DNA of 64,000 bases. Source: Paracnuella aquatica (GTDB lineage Bacteria > Bacteroidota > Bacteroidia > Chitinophagales > Chitinophagaceae). The translations under genes were made by a program, and so were the position numbers. Of this stretch, positions 51,123 to 60,226 are shown piece after piece; positions within the stretch are counted from its first letter, which is position 1, and every line of letters begins with the position of its first letter. The stretch lies in the NCBI RefSeq assembly GCF_003332885.2, contig NZ_QOWJ01000004.1:248001-312000 (forward strand), written 5' to 3'. The notes below the pieces were generated by a model. The model had not been told where the DNA came from, searched no databases, and was given only the letters and a program-made list of their open reading frames with translations.

Positions 51123-53366
51123 CTAGGCTTCCATCACTTTATCGGGGGTAATGGGCAGCGAACGGATGCGTTTCCCCGTGGCATTGAACACGGCATTGGC
51201 CACCGCAGGTGCCACGCCAATGATGGCAATTTCGCCCAAACCTTTGGAGCCCATCGGGTTGGTGTACGGGTCTTTTTTGTTTACAAACAGCACGTCCACT
51301 TTTGGTATATCGGCATTTACCGGCACATGGTAATCAGCCAGGTTGTTGTTGATAGGCCGGCCAAACCGGTGGTCCATTACCACCGCTTCCATCAGGGCCA
51401 TGCCTACACCGCCCACCGCGCCACCAATCATCTGGCTTTCGGCGGTTTTGGGACTAACAATCGTACCTGCATCGGCGCAGGAAACAATATGGTCGATCTT
51501 GATGCGGCCGGTGGGCGGATGCACCCGCAGCTTTACAAAATGCACCGAGTAAGAGTAACTGGAATAAGGCTGGTTTTGCCCCCTCGATTCCTTGGTCAGT
51601 TCCAGCGCCGGCAGGCTGTTGCGCTGCAACAGGTCGGCATAGGAGATTTTTACTGAACCATCCCGCTTGAGCGACAAACCGGTTTCCGAAAAAACGAGGT
51701 CGTCTACTTTTACCTCGTGCACGTTGGCGGTATGAAATGGCGAGCCCTCTTTGCTGGCCAGTGCGGCCAGTTGTTCCTTTAGTGCGGCACATACATCGTG
51801 CACTGCTGCACCCACCGTAGATGTAACCATTGAGCCGCCCTGTGTGGGGCCCGGCGGCAGGCCGGTGCTGCCCATTTGCACCGCAATTTGTTTGGGCGGC
51901 ATGCCCATTTGCTCCGATGCAATGGTGGTCATCATGGTGGCGGTGCCGGGGCCCATATCGTTTACCGAACACTGCAGCACCAACTTATTATCCCGTTGCA
52001 AAATGGCCTTTACTGTTGCGCTGCCCCTGAATGCACCAAACGAACCCGTGCCCATGCCGTAGCCTACCAGCCAGTCGCCCTCCTGGCGTGCACGGGGCTG
52101 CAGTTTGCGGTCCTTCCAGCCAATGCGGTCAGAGCCCAGTTCGTAGCATTCTTTCAAAAATTTACTCGACCAGGGCAGGTTGCGTTCGGGGTCGGTATCG
52201 GCATGGTTGCGGATGCGAAATTCAATGGGATCAAGGTTCAGCGCAAATGCCAGTTCGTCCATAGCCGACTCCAACGCAAAACAACCCGTGGCCTCGCCGG
52301 GGCCACGCATCCAGATGGGCGTACACACATTGAGCGGCACCAGCCGGTACCGCGTGGTTACGTTGGAACAGGCATATAAAAACCGCGAAATATTGACCGT
52401 AGCCTCGGTAAACTCTTCGTACGGCGATGTGTTGGCTGTGGCTTCGTGGGTAATGGCTGTAAGCTTGCCATCGGCGGTTGCGCCGAGGCCAATTTTCTGA
52501 ACCGTTTCGGGGCGATAGCCCACGTTGGTAAACATCTGTTCGCGGTGCAGCATCAGCTTCAGCGGCCTGCCTATTTTTTGGGCACCCATAATGGCTGCAA
52601 TTTCATACGGCCAGGTGCGCAGCGCCATGCCGAATGCACCACCAATATGCTCTGCATGTACGGTTACATTTTCGGCCTTGAGGCCAAATGCATCGCGGAT
52701 GGAATTTTGCGTGGAACCCACACCCTGCGTTTTGGTATACACCGTTACTTTATCGGCGCCCTCCCACCGGGCAATGATGCTGCCCAACTCCATTGGGTTG
52801 TGTACTTCAACGGGGTGATTATATTGTTGTTCCAGTTTTACCGGCGCATTTTTATATGCATCCAGTTCGCCGCGTTTGTAATCTTCAAAGCGGGGGCCTG
52901 TGGGTATTTTTGCTTTGGCCAAATTCGCCTCCATGTCGGTTTGGTGCGCCGCTTTTTCAAACTGCGCTTTTACCAGTTTGGCTGCATGCAAAACCCGCTC
53001 ATAAGTATCGGCAATGACCAGCGCAATCGGCTGATCGTAGTAAAAAATTTCGTCGTTGTAAAAAACGCGCAGCGGCTGTCCGCCGGTTTGTGGCTTCGAC
53101 GGGTCTTTGCCCGTTTGATAGCCCGGTATCTTTGGTGCATTGAGGTGGGTAATTACTGCTAATACACCCGGTGCCCGCTCGGCACTTTTTGTATCAATGG
53201 CTTTGATGCGGCCTTTGGCAACCGTGCTGCCTACCAAAAAACCATAGGCCGTGTTTTGAATTTTATACTCAGCCGAATACGTGGCGCCGCCGGTTACTTT
53301 GGCCCTGCCATCTACCCGGTCAATGGGATCGCGTTCCGGAGCATCAAAGAAATGGTGTTGGTCCAT
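51123..53366 (-). CDS. paoC: Aldehyde oxidoreductase, molybdenum-binding subunit
   Basis: 747 residues of the xanthine dehydrogenase family. The N-terminal RVDGRAKVTGGATYSAEYKI opens the first domain; HAEHIGGAFGMALRTWPYE, IWMRGPGEATGCFALESAMDE and GTGSFGAFRGSATVKA hold cofactor contacts; GSKGLGEIAIIG near the end contains the catalytic Glu712. Length and subunit pattern match PaoC/YagR periplasmic aldehyde oxidases. The substrate is inferred from that resemblance only. It is the last subunit gene, nine bases after the FAD subunit gene. Confidence 0.92.
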   Translation of the reverse strand: MDQHHFFDAPERDPIDRVDGRAKVTGGATYSAEYKIQNTAYGFLVGSTVAKGRIKAIDTKSAERAPGVLAVITHLNAPKIPGYQTGKDPSKPQTGGQPLRVFYNDEIFYYDQPIALVIADTYERVLHAAKLVKAQFEKAAHQTDMEANLAKAKIPTGPRFEDYKRGELDAYKNAPVKLEQQYNHPVEVHNPMELGSIIARWEGADKVTVYTKTQGVGSTQNSIRDAFGLKAENVTVHAEHIGGAFGMALRTWPYEIAAIMGAQKIGRPLKLMLHREQMFTNVGYRPETVQKIGLGATADGKLTAITHEATANTSPYEEFTEATVNISRFLYACSNVTTRYRLVPLNVCTPIWMRGPGEATGCFALESAMDELAFALNLDPIEFRIRNHADTDPERNLPWSSKFLKECYELGSDRIGWKDRKLQPRARQEGDWLVGYGMGTGSFGAFRGSATVKAILQRDNKLVLQCSVNDMGPGTATMMTTIASEQMGMPPKQIAVQMGSTGLPPGPTQGGSMVTSTVGAAVHDVCAALKEQLAALASKEGSPFHTANVHEVKVDDLVFSETGLSLKRDGSVKISYADLLQRNSLPALELTKESRGQNQPYSSYSYSVHFVKLRVHPPTGRIKIDHIVSCADAGTIVSPKTAESQMIGGAVGGVGMALMEAVVMDHRFGRPINNNLADYHVPVNADIPKVDVLFVNKKDPYTNPMGSKGLGEIAIIGVAPAVANAVFNATGKRIRSLPITPDKVMEA

Positions 53367-53375
53367 ACAATGTTT

Positions 53376-54359
53376 TTAAGATTTACCGACGGCGGTTTTC
53401 AATGCCTCCACAATAGCGTTGGGAGCCAGCTTTAATTTAAAGTTGTTGTGCCCGTATCCTTTGGCGCCCTGTATGGCCAGTTGCGCAGCCTGTCCAAAGT
53501 TTGCCTCGGTGGCTTCTTTTCCTTTCAGGAAATTTTCGGCTGCAGTAAGGCGCCAGGGCTTATGTGCCACGCCGCCCATGGCCAGGCGTACATCGCGGAT
53601 GGCGTTACGCTGCATATCCACTGCAGCTGCCACCGATACCAATGCAAATGCATAGGAGCTGCGGTCGCGGACCTTGAGGTAATGGGTGCTTTTGGCAAAT
53701 GCATTTTGGGGTATTTCAATGCCGGTAATGAGTTCGCCACGCTCCAGCGTATTGTCCTTTTGCGGCAGTTCGCCGGGCAGGCGATGAAAAGATAAAAATG
53801 GAATAGAACGACTACCCTTTGGACCCGTAACCTGCACCGTTGCATCGAGTGCCGCCAGTGCAACGCACATATCGCTGGGGTGCACGGCAATGCATTTATC
53901 CGATGCACCAAATATGGCATGCATGCGGTTGTAGCCTTTCAGCGCACCGCAGCCCTGGCCGGGTTGCCGTTTGTTGCAGGGCATATCGGTGTTGTAAAAA
54001 TATGGGCAGCGGGTTCGTTGCATCATGTTGCCGCCTACGGTGGCCATGTTGCGGATCTGCTGCGAGGCGCCGGCCTGCAGCGCCTGTGCCAGCAACGGCT
54101 GTTCTTTTTGCACCAACTCACTATCTGCCACGGCGCTGTTGAGGGCCAGTGCACCAATGCGTAACTTGCTGCCTTCCTTTTTTATTTCCTTTAGCGCCAG
54201 GTTGTTGATGTCAATTAATTTTTGTGGCGCCGTTACGCCTTTCTTCATCAGGTCAACCAGGTTGGTGCCGCCGGCAATCCACTGCGCCACGCCATCTTTT
54301 ACCAGCGCATCCACGGCTGCTTTTGCCGTAGCTACACGTATGTATTCGAAGTTGATCAT
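53376..54359 (-). CDS. paoB: Aldehyde oxidoreductase, FAD-binding subunit
   Basis: 327 residues from the ATG at 54359, which overlaps the stop of the iron-sulfur subunit gene by four bases (ATGA); the longer upstream frame is rejected. WIAGGTNLVDLMKKGV and ATVGGNMMQRTRCPYF are the FAD-binding loops of the CoxM/XdhB fold. CNKRQPGQGCGAL adds Cys residues that may hold the extra 4Fe-4S cluster known in PaoB. Electron transfer runs from Mo via two 2Fe-2S clusters to FAD. Confidence 0.93.
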   Translation of the reverse strand: MINFEYIRVATAKAAVDALVKDGVAQWIAGGTNLVDLMKKGVTAPQKLIDINNLALKEIKKEGSKLRIGALALNSAVADSELVQKEQPLLAQALQAGASQQIRNMATVGGNMMQRTRCPYFYNTDMPCNKRQPGQGCGALKGYNRMHAIFGASDKCIAVHPSDMCVALAALDATVQVTGPKGSRSIPFLSFHRLPGELPQKDNTLERGELITGIEIPQNAFAKSTHYLKVRDRSSYAFALVSVAAAVDMQRNAIRDVRLAMGGVAHKPWRLTAAENFLKGKEATEANFGQAAQLAIQGAKGYGHNNFKLKLAPNAIVEALKTAVGKS

Positions 54360-54997
54360 ATGCGCTGCCCTCCTTTTTTTACATCGGCAATGGCCTTCAC
54401 AATATTGGGATAAGCGCCGCAACGGCAAATATTGCCGCTCATATACTCCCGTATTTCATCGTCGGAACCTGCATGCCCCTCGCGGATGCAGGCAATGCCC
54501 GACATGATTTGTCCCGGTGTGCAATAGCCGCACTGAAAGCCGTCGTGTTTGATAAAAGCTTCCTGCATGGGATGCAGGTTTTCGCCATTGGCCAACCCTT
54601 CGATGGTAGTGACTTTTTTGCCTTCCTGCATCACTGCAAGCGACAGGCAGGAAAGCACCCGCTGGCCATCAACATGCACGGTGCAGGCACCGCACTGCCC
54701 ATGGTCGCAACCTTTTTTGGTACCGGTGAGGGCCAGCTGTTCGCGCAGGAGGTCGAGTAAAGTGGTGCGTGGCTCAATAGATAAGCGGTGGGTGACGCCA
54801 TTTACTTCCACCGACAAGGGAAGCTTTTCAAAATATGCGGCGGCCTTTTCGTCGAGTTGGGCATCGGCGGCTTTTACCAGCAGGGGCGGCATGGCGGCAA
54901 TGGCTGCAAGCAACGACGATTGTTTTAAAAAATCCCTACGGCCCTGTGCCGGGCCACCCTCCTCGTTAGGGTTGGGTGCAGGTTTTTTATGGGGCAT
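54356..54997 (-). CDS. paoA: Aldehyde oxidoreductase, 2Fe-2S subunit with Tat signal
   Basis: 213 residues from the ATG at 54997. GRRDFLKQSSLLAAIAAMPP is a twin-arginine signal (Arg20-Arg21), so the folded complex is exported to the periplasm. Cys97, 102, 105 and 117 form the plant-type 2Fe-2S cluster and Cys156, 159, 191 and 193 the second, helical one. It opens the three-gene set paoA-paoB-paoC on the minus strand, and downstream genes supply the cofactor. The upstream frame extension to 55096 would bury the Tat motif and is rejected. Confidence 0.94.
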   Translation of the reverse strand: MPHKKPAPNPNEEGGPAQGRRDFLKQSSLLAAIAAMPPLLVKAADAQLDEKAAAYFEKLPLSVEVNGVTHRLSIEPRTTLLDLLREQLALTGTKKGCDHGQCGACTVHVDGQRVLSCLSLAVMQEGKKVTTIEGLANGENLHPMQEAFIKHDGFQCGYCTPGQIMSGIACIREGHAGSDDEIREYMSGNICRCGAYPNIVKAIADVKKGGQRI

Positions 54998-55104
54998 AAA
55001 CAACTTGGTTTGGTTAGGTAAGGGTTGGCTTGCGCCGGAGGCCATTGAGTATTGCAAATGGCCGGCCACCATCTCTAAGTTAAACCATCGCTGCAAGAGA
55101 TAGA

Positions 55105-55138
55105 AAAAGGGAAGGCTTTTATTTACGCCTTCCCTTTG
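55105..55138 (-). terminator. Terminator of the first CstB-like gene
   Basis: AAAAGGGAAGGC and GCCTTCCCTTT around TTTTATTTAC; separates the sulfur island from the Mo operon. Confidence 0.85.
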
Positions 55139-55173
55139 CTCTTAAGGTTGTTCTATTTGAAATCTAAATGGTC

Positions 55174-56529
55174 CTAATGTGCAGGCTGTGCCTTTTGAAA
55201 TGATTTTACTGCTTCGCCTAAATCAAGCACCTCCACTTGCTGGCCCAAAGTGGACTGGATCAATGAACTGCCTGCAGCGCTGCGGTACCCGCCGGCACAA
55301 TGCACCACAATGGGTTTGCCTGTTGGAATTTCAGCTACCCGCTGGCGCAGTTCGGCCAGTGGAATGGAAATGCTGTTGCTGAATATTTTCCCTTCCTTTA
55401 CTTCCAAAGTGTTGCGTACATCCACAATGGTGTATTCTTCGGTGGCCTGTTTAAATGCGGGCAGATCGATGGCTTCGTCTTGCTCCGCTCCACCGGTTAT
55501 CACCAAGCCTTTGATTACAGCTGTTTCGTATCCAATGGAAGCAGCACGCTGCAACACCCGCTGCACCTGTTCGCTGTTTTCACCAGCGAGGTAAAAACGT
55601 TCGCCGGGCTTGATAATGCTGCCCAGCCATGTTTCCAGTTTGCCGTCTTCCATCAGGTTGATACTGTGGGGCAGGTGGCCCTTTTTATAGGTGGCTGCAT
55701 CCCGTACGTCCACCACCCATGCATCGGGGTCCAGTGCTGCTTGTTGTTGCTCGATGGTAACGGCTCCAATGTTTTGATGCAACGGCGCAGCGCCATTACG
55801 ATTCAGCTCTACATCGAACGGGAAATACGCCGGAACAAAAGGCTGGTCGGCCAACAGGTTTTGAACAAATTCTTCTTCGGTGGCTTCCTGCAGGCTCCAG
55901 TTGGTTTGTTTTTCTTTACCAATGGTACTGCTGCTTTCCTTGCTTAAATTTTTGCCACACAATGTGCCGGCGCCATGGGCTGGATATACCAGTACATCTT
56001 CGTTGAGCACTGCCAGTTTTTGGCGCAGCGAATGATACATCTGTTTTGCTAACGCTTCACGTTTTGCCTGCAGTTTACCGGCACCTTCGCGGAGGTCGGG
56101 GCGGCCGCAATCGCCAATGAATAAGGTATCGCCGGTGAATACCGCTTTCTGTTTGCCGTCGTGCTCCAGCAATATGCTGATGCCATCCGGCGAATGGCCC
56201 GGGGTGTTGATGGCCGTGAGTTTTATTTTGCCCAATTGTATCGACTGGCCTTCATCAAAGGTTTGATGCGGGTAAGCAGCATCAACCAATTTGCTGGTAT
56301 AAATGGTTGCGTTCAGTGTTTGGTGTAGTTCCAAATGGCTGCTTACAAAATCGGCATGCGGATGCGTTTCAATAACACCAATGATGGTGGCGTTGTGGTC
56401 CTTTGCAAAATCGTGGTATTGTTGCACGTCACGTGCCGGGTCGATCAGCACTATTTTCTGTTCGCATTCGCTCAATACCGCGTAGCTATAAAGTGCCAGA
56501 TGCTTGTCTTCAAATTGCTGAATCTTCAT
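55174..56529 (-). CDS. CstB-like persulfide dioxygenase/rhodanese fusion 1
   Basis: 451 residues from the ATG at 56529. The N-terminal metallo-beta-lactamase domain has ETHPHADF (His56, His58, Asp60), TGDTLFIGDCGRPDL and YPAHGAGTLCGKN, as in non-heme iron persulfide dioxygenases. A middle rhodanese fold (about 255-340) lacks its Cys (FYLAGENSEQV). The C-terminal rhodanese has VHCAGGYRSAA with Cys411. This dioxygenase, pseudo-rhodanese, rhodanese order is that of S. aureus CstB, which oxidises persulfides to thiosulfate. Its promoter carries palindrome 1 and, unlike the others, a leader of about 200 nt. Confidence 0.93.
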   Translation of the reverse strand: MKIQQFEDKHLALYSYAVLSECEQKIVLIDPARDVQQYHDFAKDHNATIIGVIETHPHADFVSSHLELHQTLNATIYTSKLVDAAYPHQTFDEGQSIQLGKIKLTAINTPGHSPDGISILLEHDGKQKAVFTGDTLFIGDCGRPDLREGAGKLQAKREALAKQMYHSLRQKLAVLNEDVLVYPAHGAGTLCGKNLSKESSSTIGKEKQTNWSLQEATEEEFVQNLLADQPFVPAYFPFDVELNRNGAAPLHQNIGAVTIEQQQAALDPDAWVVDVRDAATYKKGHLPHSINLMEDGKLETWLGSIIKPGERFYLAGENSEQVQRVLQRAASIGYETAVIKGLVITGGAEQDEAIDLPAFKQATEEYTIVDVRNTLEVKEGKIFSNSISIPLAELRQRVAEIPTGKPIVVHCAGGYRSAAGSSLIQSTLGQQVEVLDLGEAVKSFQKAQPAH

Positions 56530-56694
56530 GTTTGATTTCTTTTCTGTGTTGAACAATAACCGGTGCGAAAGCCTGATCCTGAAATGCCGTGTGTTCCATC
56601 ATGATCAACTTTTAACCTTCCGAAAACTGCGCCAAATGATGCAAGGAAGCAAGGCGAGGTGCAAAAGCGCATGTTCATGAATAAAAGCACGCAT
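56510..56694 (-). other. Two short leader frames before CstB-like gene 1
   Basis: In the 200-nt leader a 29-codon frame (56694-56605, starts MRAFIHEHALLH, one Cys) is followed two bases later by a 30-codon frame (56602-56510, starts MMEHTAFQDQAF) that overlaps the main start at 56529 by 20 bases. TTCCGAA near the start of the first frame can pair with TTCGGAA near its end. The layout is that of leader peptides, but there is no independent evidence of translation. Confidence 0.3.
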
Positions 56695-56735
56695 TCTTCG
56701 GAAAACCTTGACCGGCTTTAACCCGTTTGTTTCCA

Positions 56736-56780
56736 CAAATTTACTGCGGCGAATAGCAGCCATTCGTGATGCAAGTCACG
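56736..56780 (-). promoter_or_regulatory. Sulfur-island promoter 1 with palindromic operator
   Basis: Operator CGTGATGCAAGTCACG at 56765-56780. A perfect -7 element, TAAATTTG, lies at 56743-56736 on the minus strand, its last base exactly 36.5 nt from the operator centre. It faces the CstB-like gene starting at 56529, giving a leader of about 200 nt. Confidence 0.82.
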
Positions 56781-56908
56781 CTGAAGTTATTGGCATAATT
56801 GCGCAACCTTTCGTAAAAAGCAGCACCAAAAACACCGTGAGCATTGGATAATTCAGAAATAACTTCAAGGAACCTTACAAACATTTAATGGACATAATCA
56901 ATGACGAC

Positions 56909-56963
56909 TTTTTAAAATAACACTGGCCACTACATCAGCAGTGGCCAGTGTTATTTTAAAAAA
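56909..56963. terminator. 22-bp perfect palindrome, bidirectional terminator
   Basis: 56909-56930 and 56941-56962 are exact reverse complements (inner part AACACTGGCCAC), with A/T runs on both ends and a 10-nt loop. It ends transcription of the CoA-disulfide reductase gene and separates it from promoter 1. The remainder of the 482-base gap is the leader and operator described separately. Confidence 0.85.
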
Positions 56964-57011
56964 TGAAGCGTTAGCTTTTATCCAAATTGAATTGTATTTG
57001 ATGATGCCGCA

Positions 57012-58706
57012 TTAATCGGCGAATTGCAAATTATTATGCGCCAACAACTGCTCTTTTTCGATGGTGGATGCCAGCCACAAGCGGTAGCCACCCGAAAGGT
57101 TATACACCCTTTCAAAGCCGCTTTGCAACAATATACGGGCAGCCATGTAACCACGCAGCCCAATCTGGCAAAAAAGATAGATCGGTGCATCTTTGGGCAG
57201 TTCGGTAAGCCGGCTGCGCAACTCGTCGAGGGGAACATTTACTGCATGGCCGATGCTGCCCGATGCAAATTCAGTTGGTGTTCTTACATCCAGCAAAAAG
57301 CTGTTTCCCGATTCTGCTTCCGGGCTATCCCAATACCAGGGCTGAACGCGGTGCAACAAAATATTTTCCGCGGCATAGCCTGCAATATTGACCGGGTCTT
57401 TGGCCGACGAAAACGGCGGCGCATAAGCATGTTCAATTTCAGTAAGGTCGTAAATCGTCCCACCTTTTTTAATTACTGAAGCCAACAGGTCGAGTCGTTT
57501 GTCCACACCATCGCCGCCCACAACCTGGGCGCCTAATAAGCGACCGGTGCCGGGTGCAAACGCCAATTGAATGGTCATCATATTGGCGCCGGGATAATAG
57601 CCTGCATGCGAACCATTATAGGTTGTAGAAACCAGGTGTTCGATGCCGGCTGCTTTTAAATGCTTAACCGCCATACCGGCAACGCCTGCGGTGAGGTCAA
57701 AGATTTTTACAATGGCAGTATTGATGGCACCTTCATAAACCTGCGCATTGCCCAACACAATATTATTGGCACAAATGCGCCCCTGCTTGTTGGCCGGACC
57801 GGCCAGGAAACTCGACATCGACTTGCCGGTGATGGGATTGTCAAATTCAATTGCATCGCCCACCGCATAGATATGGGGATTGGATGTTTGCAAATGCTTG
57901 TTTACCCAAATACCACCGGCAGCACCCAGTTGCAGGCCGGCCGCTTTTGCCAGCAGCACATCAGGCCGAACGCCGATGGACAAAATGACCACGTCGGCTT
58001 CGAGTGCATCACCAATATTGAGTGAAAGCGACAACCGATCAAGCGGCTCCTCGTAAAAGCCGGTTACTGCGGTATTCAAAATCAGCCGGATGCCTTTGCT
58101 GCGCAGATGTTGTTGCACCAATGCCGCCATCGGGTAATCAAGCGGCGCCATTACCTGGTTGCTCATTTCCACAACGGTAACTTCCATGCCCAGGTGGGCC
58201 AGGTTCTCGGCCATTTCAAGGCCAATAAAACCGGCACCAATCACTACTGCTTTGCCTTTCGGGAAATGTTGCACATATGATTTTATGACATCGGTATCGG
58301 CCACATTGCGCAGCGTAAAAATGCCTTTCAAATTGATACCGGGCAGTGGAGGTCGGATGGGTTCGGCGCCGGGCGAAAGCACCAGTTTATCGTACCGCTC
58401 GGTGTATACTTCACCGGTAAACAAGTTGGTAGCGGTTACGGTTTGCGCCACCGGGTCGATGGAAGTAACCTCGGTGCGAACCCGCACATCGATGGCAAAC
58501 CTGTTCTTAAACGCCGTTGCTGTCTGCACAAACAATTTGTTGCGGTCGGTGATTACATCGCCGATGTAATACGGCAAACCGCAGTTTGCGTAAGAAACAT
58601 AATCGCCTTTTTCAAAAAGAATAACAGAAGCATGTTCGTCCATGCGCCGAAGCCGTGCTGCGGTGCTAGCCCCGCCGGCCACCGCGCCAATGATGATGTA
58701 TTGCAT
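57012..58706 (-). CDS. CoA-disulfide/persulfide reductase with C-terminal rhodanese
   Basis: 564 residues from the ATG at 58706. IIIGAVAGGASTAARLRR is the FAD-binding motif; SYANCGLPYYIGD holds the redox Cys42, which in this family forms a mixed disulfide with CoA instead of the usual CxxxxC pair. VIGAGFIGLEMAENL binds NAD(P)H and GVRPDVLLAKAAGL is the second FAD loop. The C-terminal rhodanese (about 465-550) has YLFCQIGLRGYMAAR with Cys513. This is the CoADR-rhodanese type that reduces CoA or glutathione persulfides and polysulfide. Promoter 2 is directly upstream. Confidence 0.93.
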   Translation of the reverse strand: MQYIIIGAVAGGASTAARLRRMDEHASVILFEKGDYVSYANCGLPYYIGDVITDRNKLFVQTATAFKNRFAIDVRVRTEVTSIDPVAQTVTATNLFTGEVYTERYDKLVLSPGAEPIRPPLPGINLKGIFTLRNVADTDVIKSYVQHFPKGKAVVIGAGFIGLEMAENLAHLGMEVTVVEMSNQVMAPLDYPMAALVQQHLRSKGIRLILNTAVTGFYEEPLDRLSLSLNIGDALEADVVILSIGVRPDVLLAKAAGLQLGAAGGIWVNKHLQTSNPHIYAVGDAIEFDNPITGKSMSSFLAGPANKQGRICANNIVLGNAQVYEGAINTAIVKIFDLTAGVAGMAVKHLKAAGIEHLVSTTYNGSHAGYYPGANMMTIQLAFAPGTGRLLGAQVVGGDGVDKRLDLLASVIKKGGTIYDLTEIEHAYAPPFSSAKDPVNIAGYAAENILLHRVQPWYWDSPEAESGNSFLLDVRTPTEFASGSIGHAVNVPLDELRSRLTELPKDAPIYLFCQIGLRGYMAARILLQSGFERVYNLSGGYRLWLASTIEKEQLLAHNNLQFAD

Positions 58707-58734
58707 GATCAGTTGAATGAGTGATTTTGTGTTA

Positions 58735-58779
58735 CAAAAAGACGCCGCCACCACTCCTCCTTGCGTGACTTGGATCACA
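58735..58779 (-). promoter_or_regulatory. Sulfur-island promoter 2 with palindromic operator
   Basis: Operator CGTGACTTGGATCACA at 58764-58779 (one outer mismatch). -7 element TCTTTTTG at 58742-58735, last base 36.5 nt from the operator centre. Start codon at 58706, leader about 24 nt. The remaining bases to 58926 contain nothing that I recognise. Confidence 0.8.
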
Positions 58780-58928
58780 CCTGATCAATCTCATGTTTTG
58801 CTGTTGCATCAGCATCGCATAAAAGCTTGTAGGTAATGAATCAGTTTCAAGTACTACATACATTGAAACATGCAGCAGTACTGCACTATACAAGAAGATA
58901 ATGATTTATTTAAGCCTTTTATTTACAT

Positions 58929-58979
58929 AAAAAAATGCCGCAACATCCAGTGTTTGCGTCACTGCTTGTTGCGGCATTG
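58929..58979 (-). terminator. Terminator of the YeeE/YedE pair
   Basis: AATGCCGCAACA (58934-58945) and TGTTGCGGCATT (58967-58978) with a nested CAGTG/CACTG hairpin in the loop, T run on the minus strand. Confidence 0.85.
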
Positions 58980-59033
58980 GTTAAGACAATTGATTTATGT
59001 CAGCCGAATTTATTTACCTAAAACTGCCATGCA

Positions 59034-59570
59034 TTAATGCGGCAGTCTTTCGCGGAAGTAGCCATACACCCAAGTACCGGCAACAGCACTCAATAGCACT
59101 ACTGCAATGACGAGGAATCCGGCACCGATCTGTGCGAATAGTGGTCCCGGGCAAGCGCCGGTCATGGCCCAGCCCAAACCAAAGATCAAACCACCATAGA
59201 TCTGTCCCTTGTTGAATTTTTTCGGATGAAACTCGATGGCCTCGCCATAGATGGTCTTTACCTTAAACTTTTTGATCAGCCAAACCGAGAGCATGCCCAC
59301 AACGATGGCGGTACCAATAACGCCGTACATGTGGAAGCTTTGCAGGCGGAACATTTCCTGTATGCGAAACCAGGAAATAACTTCTGCTTTGGTGAACGCT
59401 ATTCCAAACAGGATGCCTACTGCTGCATACTTCAGGTTGTGGTACCATTTGTGCTGCAAATGCGATTCGTTGATACACATGGTATCCTGCGCTCTTGCCT
59501 CGTAATCGGTGTCCACAAAGGTGGGCGCAGTGTTGGTTTCTACAGAAATTTTATTAAAAACGCCGGGCAT
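59034..59570 (-). CDS. YeeE/YedE-family transporter, second half (DUF6691-like)
   Basis: 178 residues, four to five membrane helices after a polar N-terminal stretch of about 45 residues. GQIYGGLIFGLGWAMTGACP with Cys in GACPGPLF is the signature of the second half of thiosulfate/sulfur transporter TsuA and of PmpB-like subunits. It needs the other half, encoded 13 bases upstream. A shorter start at the Met of MCINESHLQH is possible. Confidence 0.9.
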   Translation of the reverse strand: MPGVFNKISVETNTAPTFVDTDYEARAQDTMCINESHLQHKWYHNLKYAAVGILFGIAFTKAEVISWFRIQEMFRLQSFHMYGVIGTAIVVGMLSVWLIKKFKVKTIYGEAIEFHPKKFNKGQIYGGLIFGLGWAMTGACPGPLFAQIGAGFLVIAVVLLSAVAGTWVYGYFRERLPH

Positions 59571-59583
59571 TGTTTCTTAGGTT

Positions 59584-60144
59584 TTACAATTTTAAAATAA
59601 AGGGTAAAATCAGGTTGGCCATCAGAAAGCCGCCCGCCATAAATGCGGCCGTTGCAATCATAGAAGGCACCTGCAAATTAGAAATGCCTATGATCGAATG
59701 ACCACTGGTGCAACCGCCTGCATACCGGGCACCAAAACCCACCAGGAAACCGCCACCCACCAGCATGATCAGGCCACGCAGCGTGAACAATGCATCGATG
59801 CTGAACAGCTCTTTGGGCAACACCTTCGAATGGTCTTCGATGCCGTATTCTTTAAGTTCCGACAACAGTGCCGGTGCCACCTGCACAGGGTTTGGATCGG
59901 AAAGAAACTGTGTGGCCAGCAAGCCGCCGATGAGGATGCCACCCACAAAAAACAGGTTCCATGCTTCCTTTTTCCAATTGTATTGAAAGAAAGGAATTTT
60001 GGCCGGGAAGCAGGCGGCACAGGCATGCCGCAGGTTTGCCGAAATACCAAAATGTTTATTGCCCAAAATCAGCAGTGCCGGCACGGTTAGCCCGATGAGG
60101 GCACCCGCTACATACCAGGGCCAGGGTTGTTGTAAAAGCTCCAT
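59584..60144 (-). CDS. YeeE/YedE-family transporter, first half
   Basis: 186 residues, four to five helices. [14 protein letters not shown] has a CxxC pair at the cytoplasmic edge of the first loop, and [20 protein letters not shown] is the family substrate motif with its Cys. Together with the next gene it forms a split version of the TsuA fold (PmpA/PmpB type), which moves thiosulfate or a similar sulfur species. Promoter 3 lies 52 bases upstream. Confidence 0.9.
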   Translation of the reverse strand: MELLQQPWPWYVAGALIGLTVPALLILGNKHFGISANLRHACAACFPAKIPFFQYNWKKEAWNLFFVGGILIGGLLATQFLSDPNPVQVAPALLSELKEYGIEDHSKVLPKELFSIDALFTLRGLIMLVGGGFLVGFGARYAGGCTSGHSIIGISNLQVPSMIATAAFMAGGFLMANLILPFILKL

Positions 60145-60166
60145 TGTGTTGTTTGTTTTGCGGTAG

Positions 60167-60211
60167 CAAAAATGATATTGCGGCGTTTCATTTACCGTGA
60201 CTTATATCACG
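60167..60211 (-). promoter_or_regulatory. Sulfur-island promoter 3 with palindromic operator
   Basis: Operator CGTGACTTATATCACG at 60196-60211, a perfect inverted repeat in its outer six bases. -7 element CATTTTTG at 60174-60167, 36.5 nt from the operator centre to its last base. Drives the split YeeE/YedE pair with a leader of about 18 nt. Confidence 0.82.
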
Positions 60212-60226
60212 GCCTGTCAACCGCTT

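Noticed and set aside
56909-56963. 22-bp perfect palindrome considered as an attachment site or regulator operator
   Set aside because: A and T runs on both flanks and its position after a stop codon make a bidirectional terminator the simpler reading; it does not resemble the CGTGAY palindromes.
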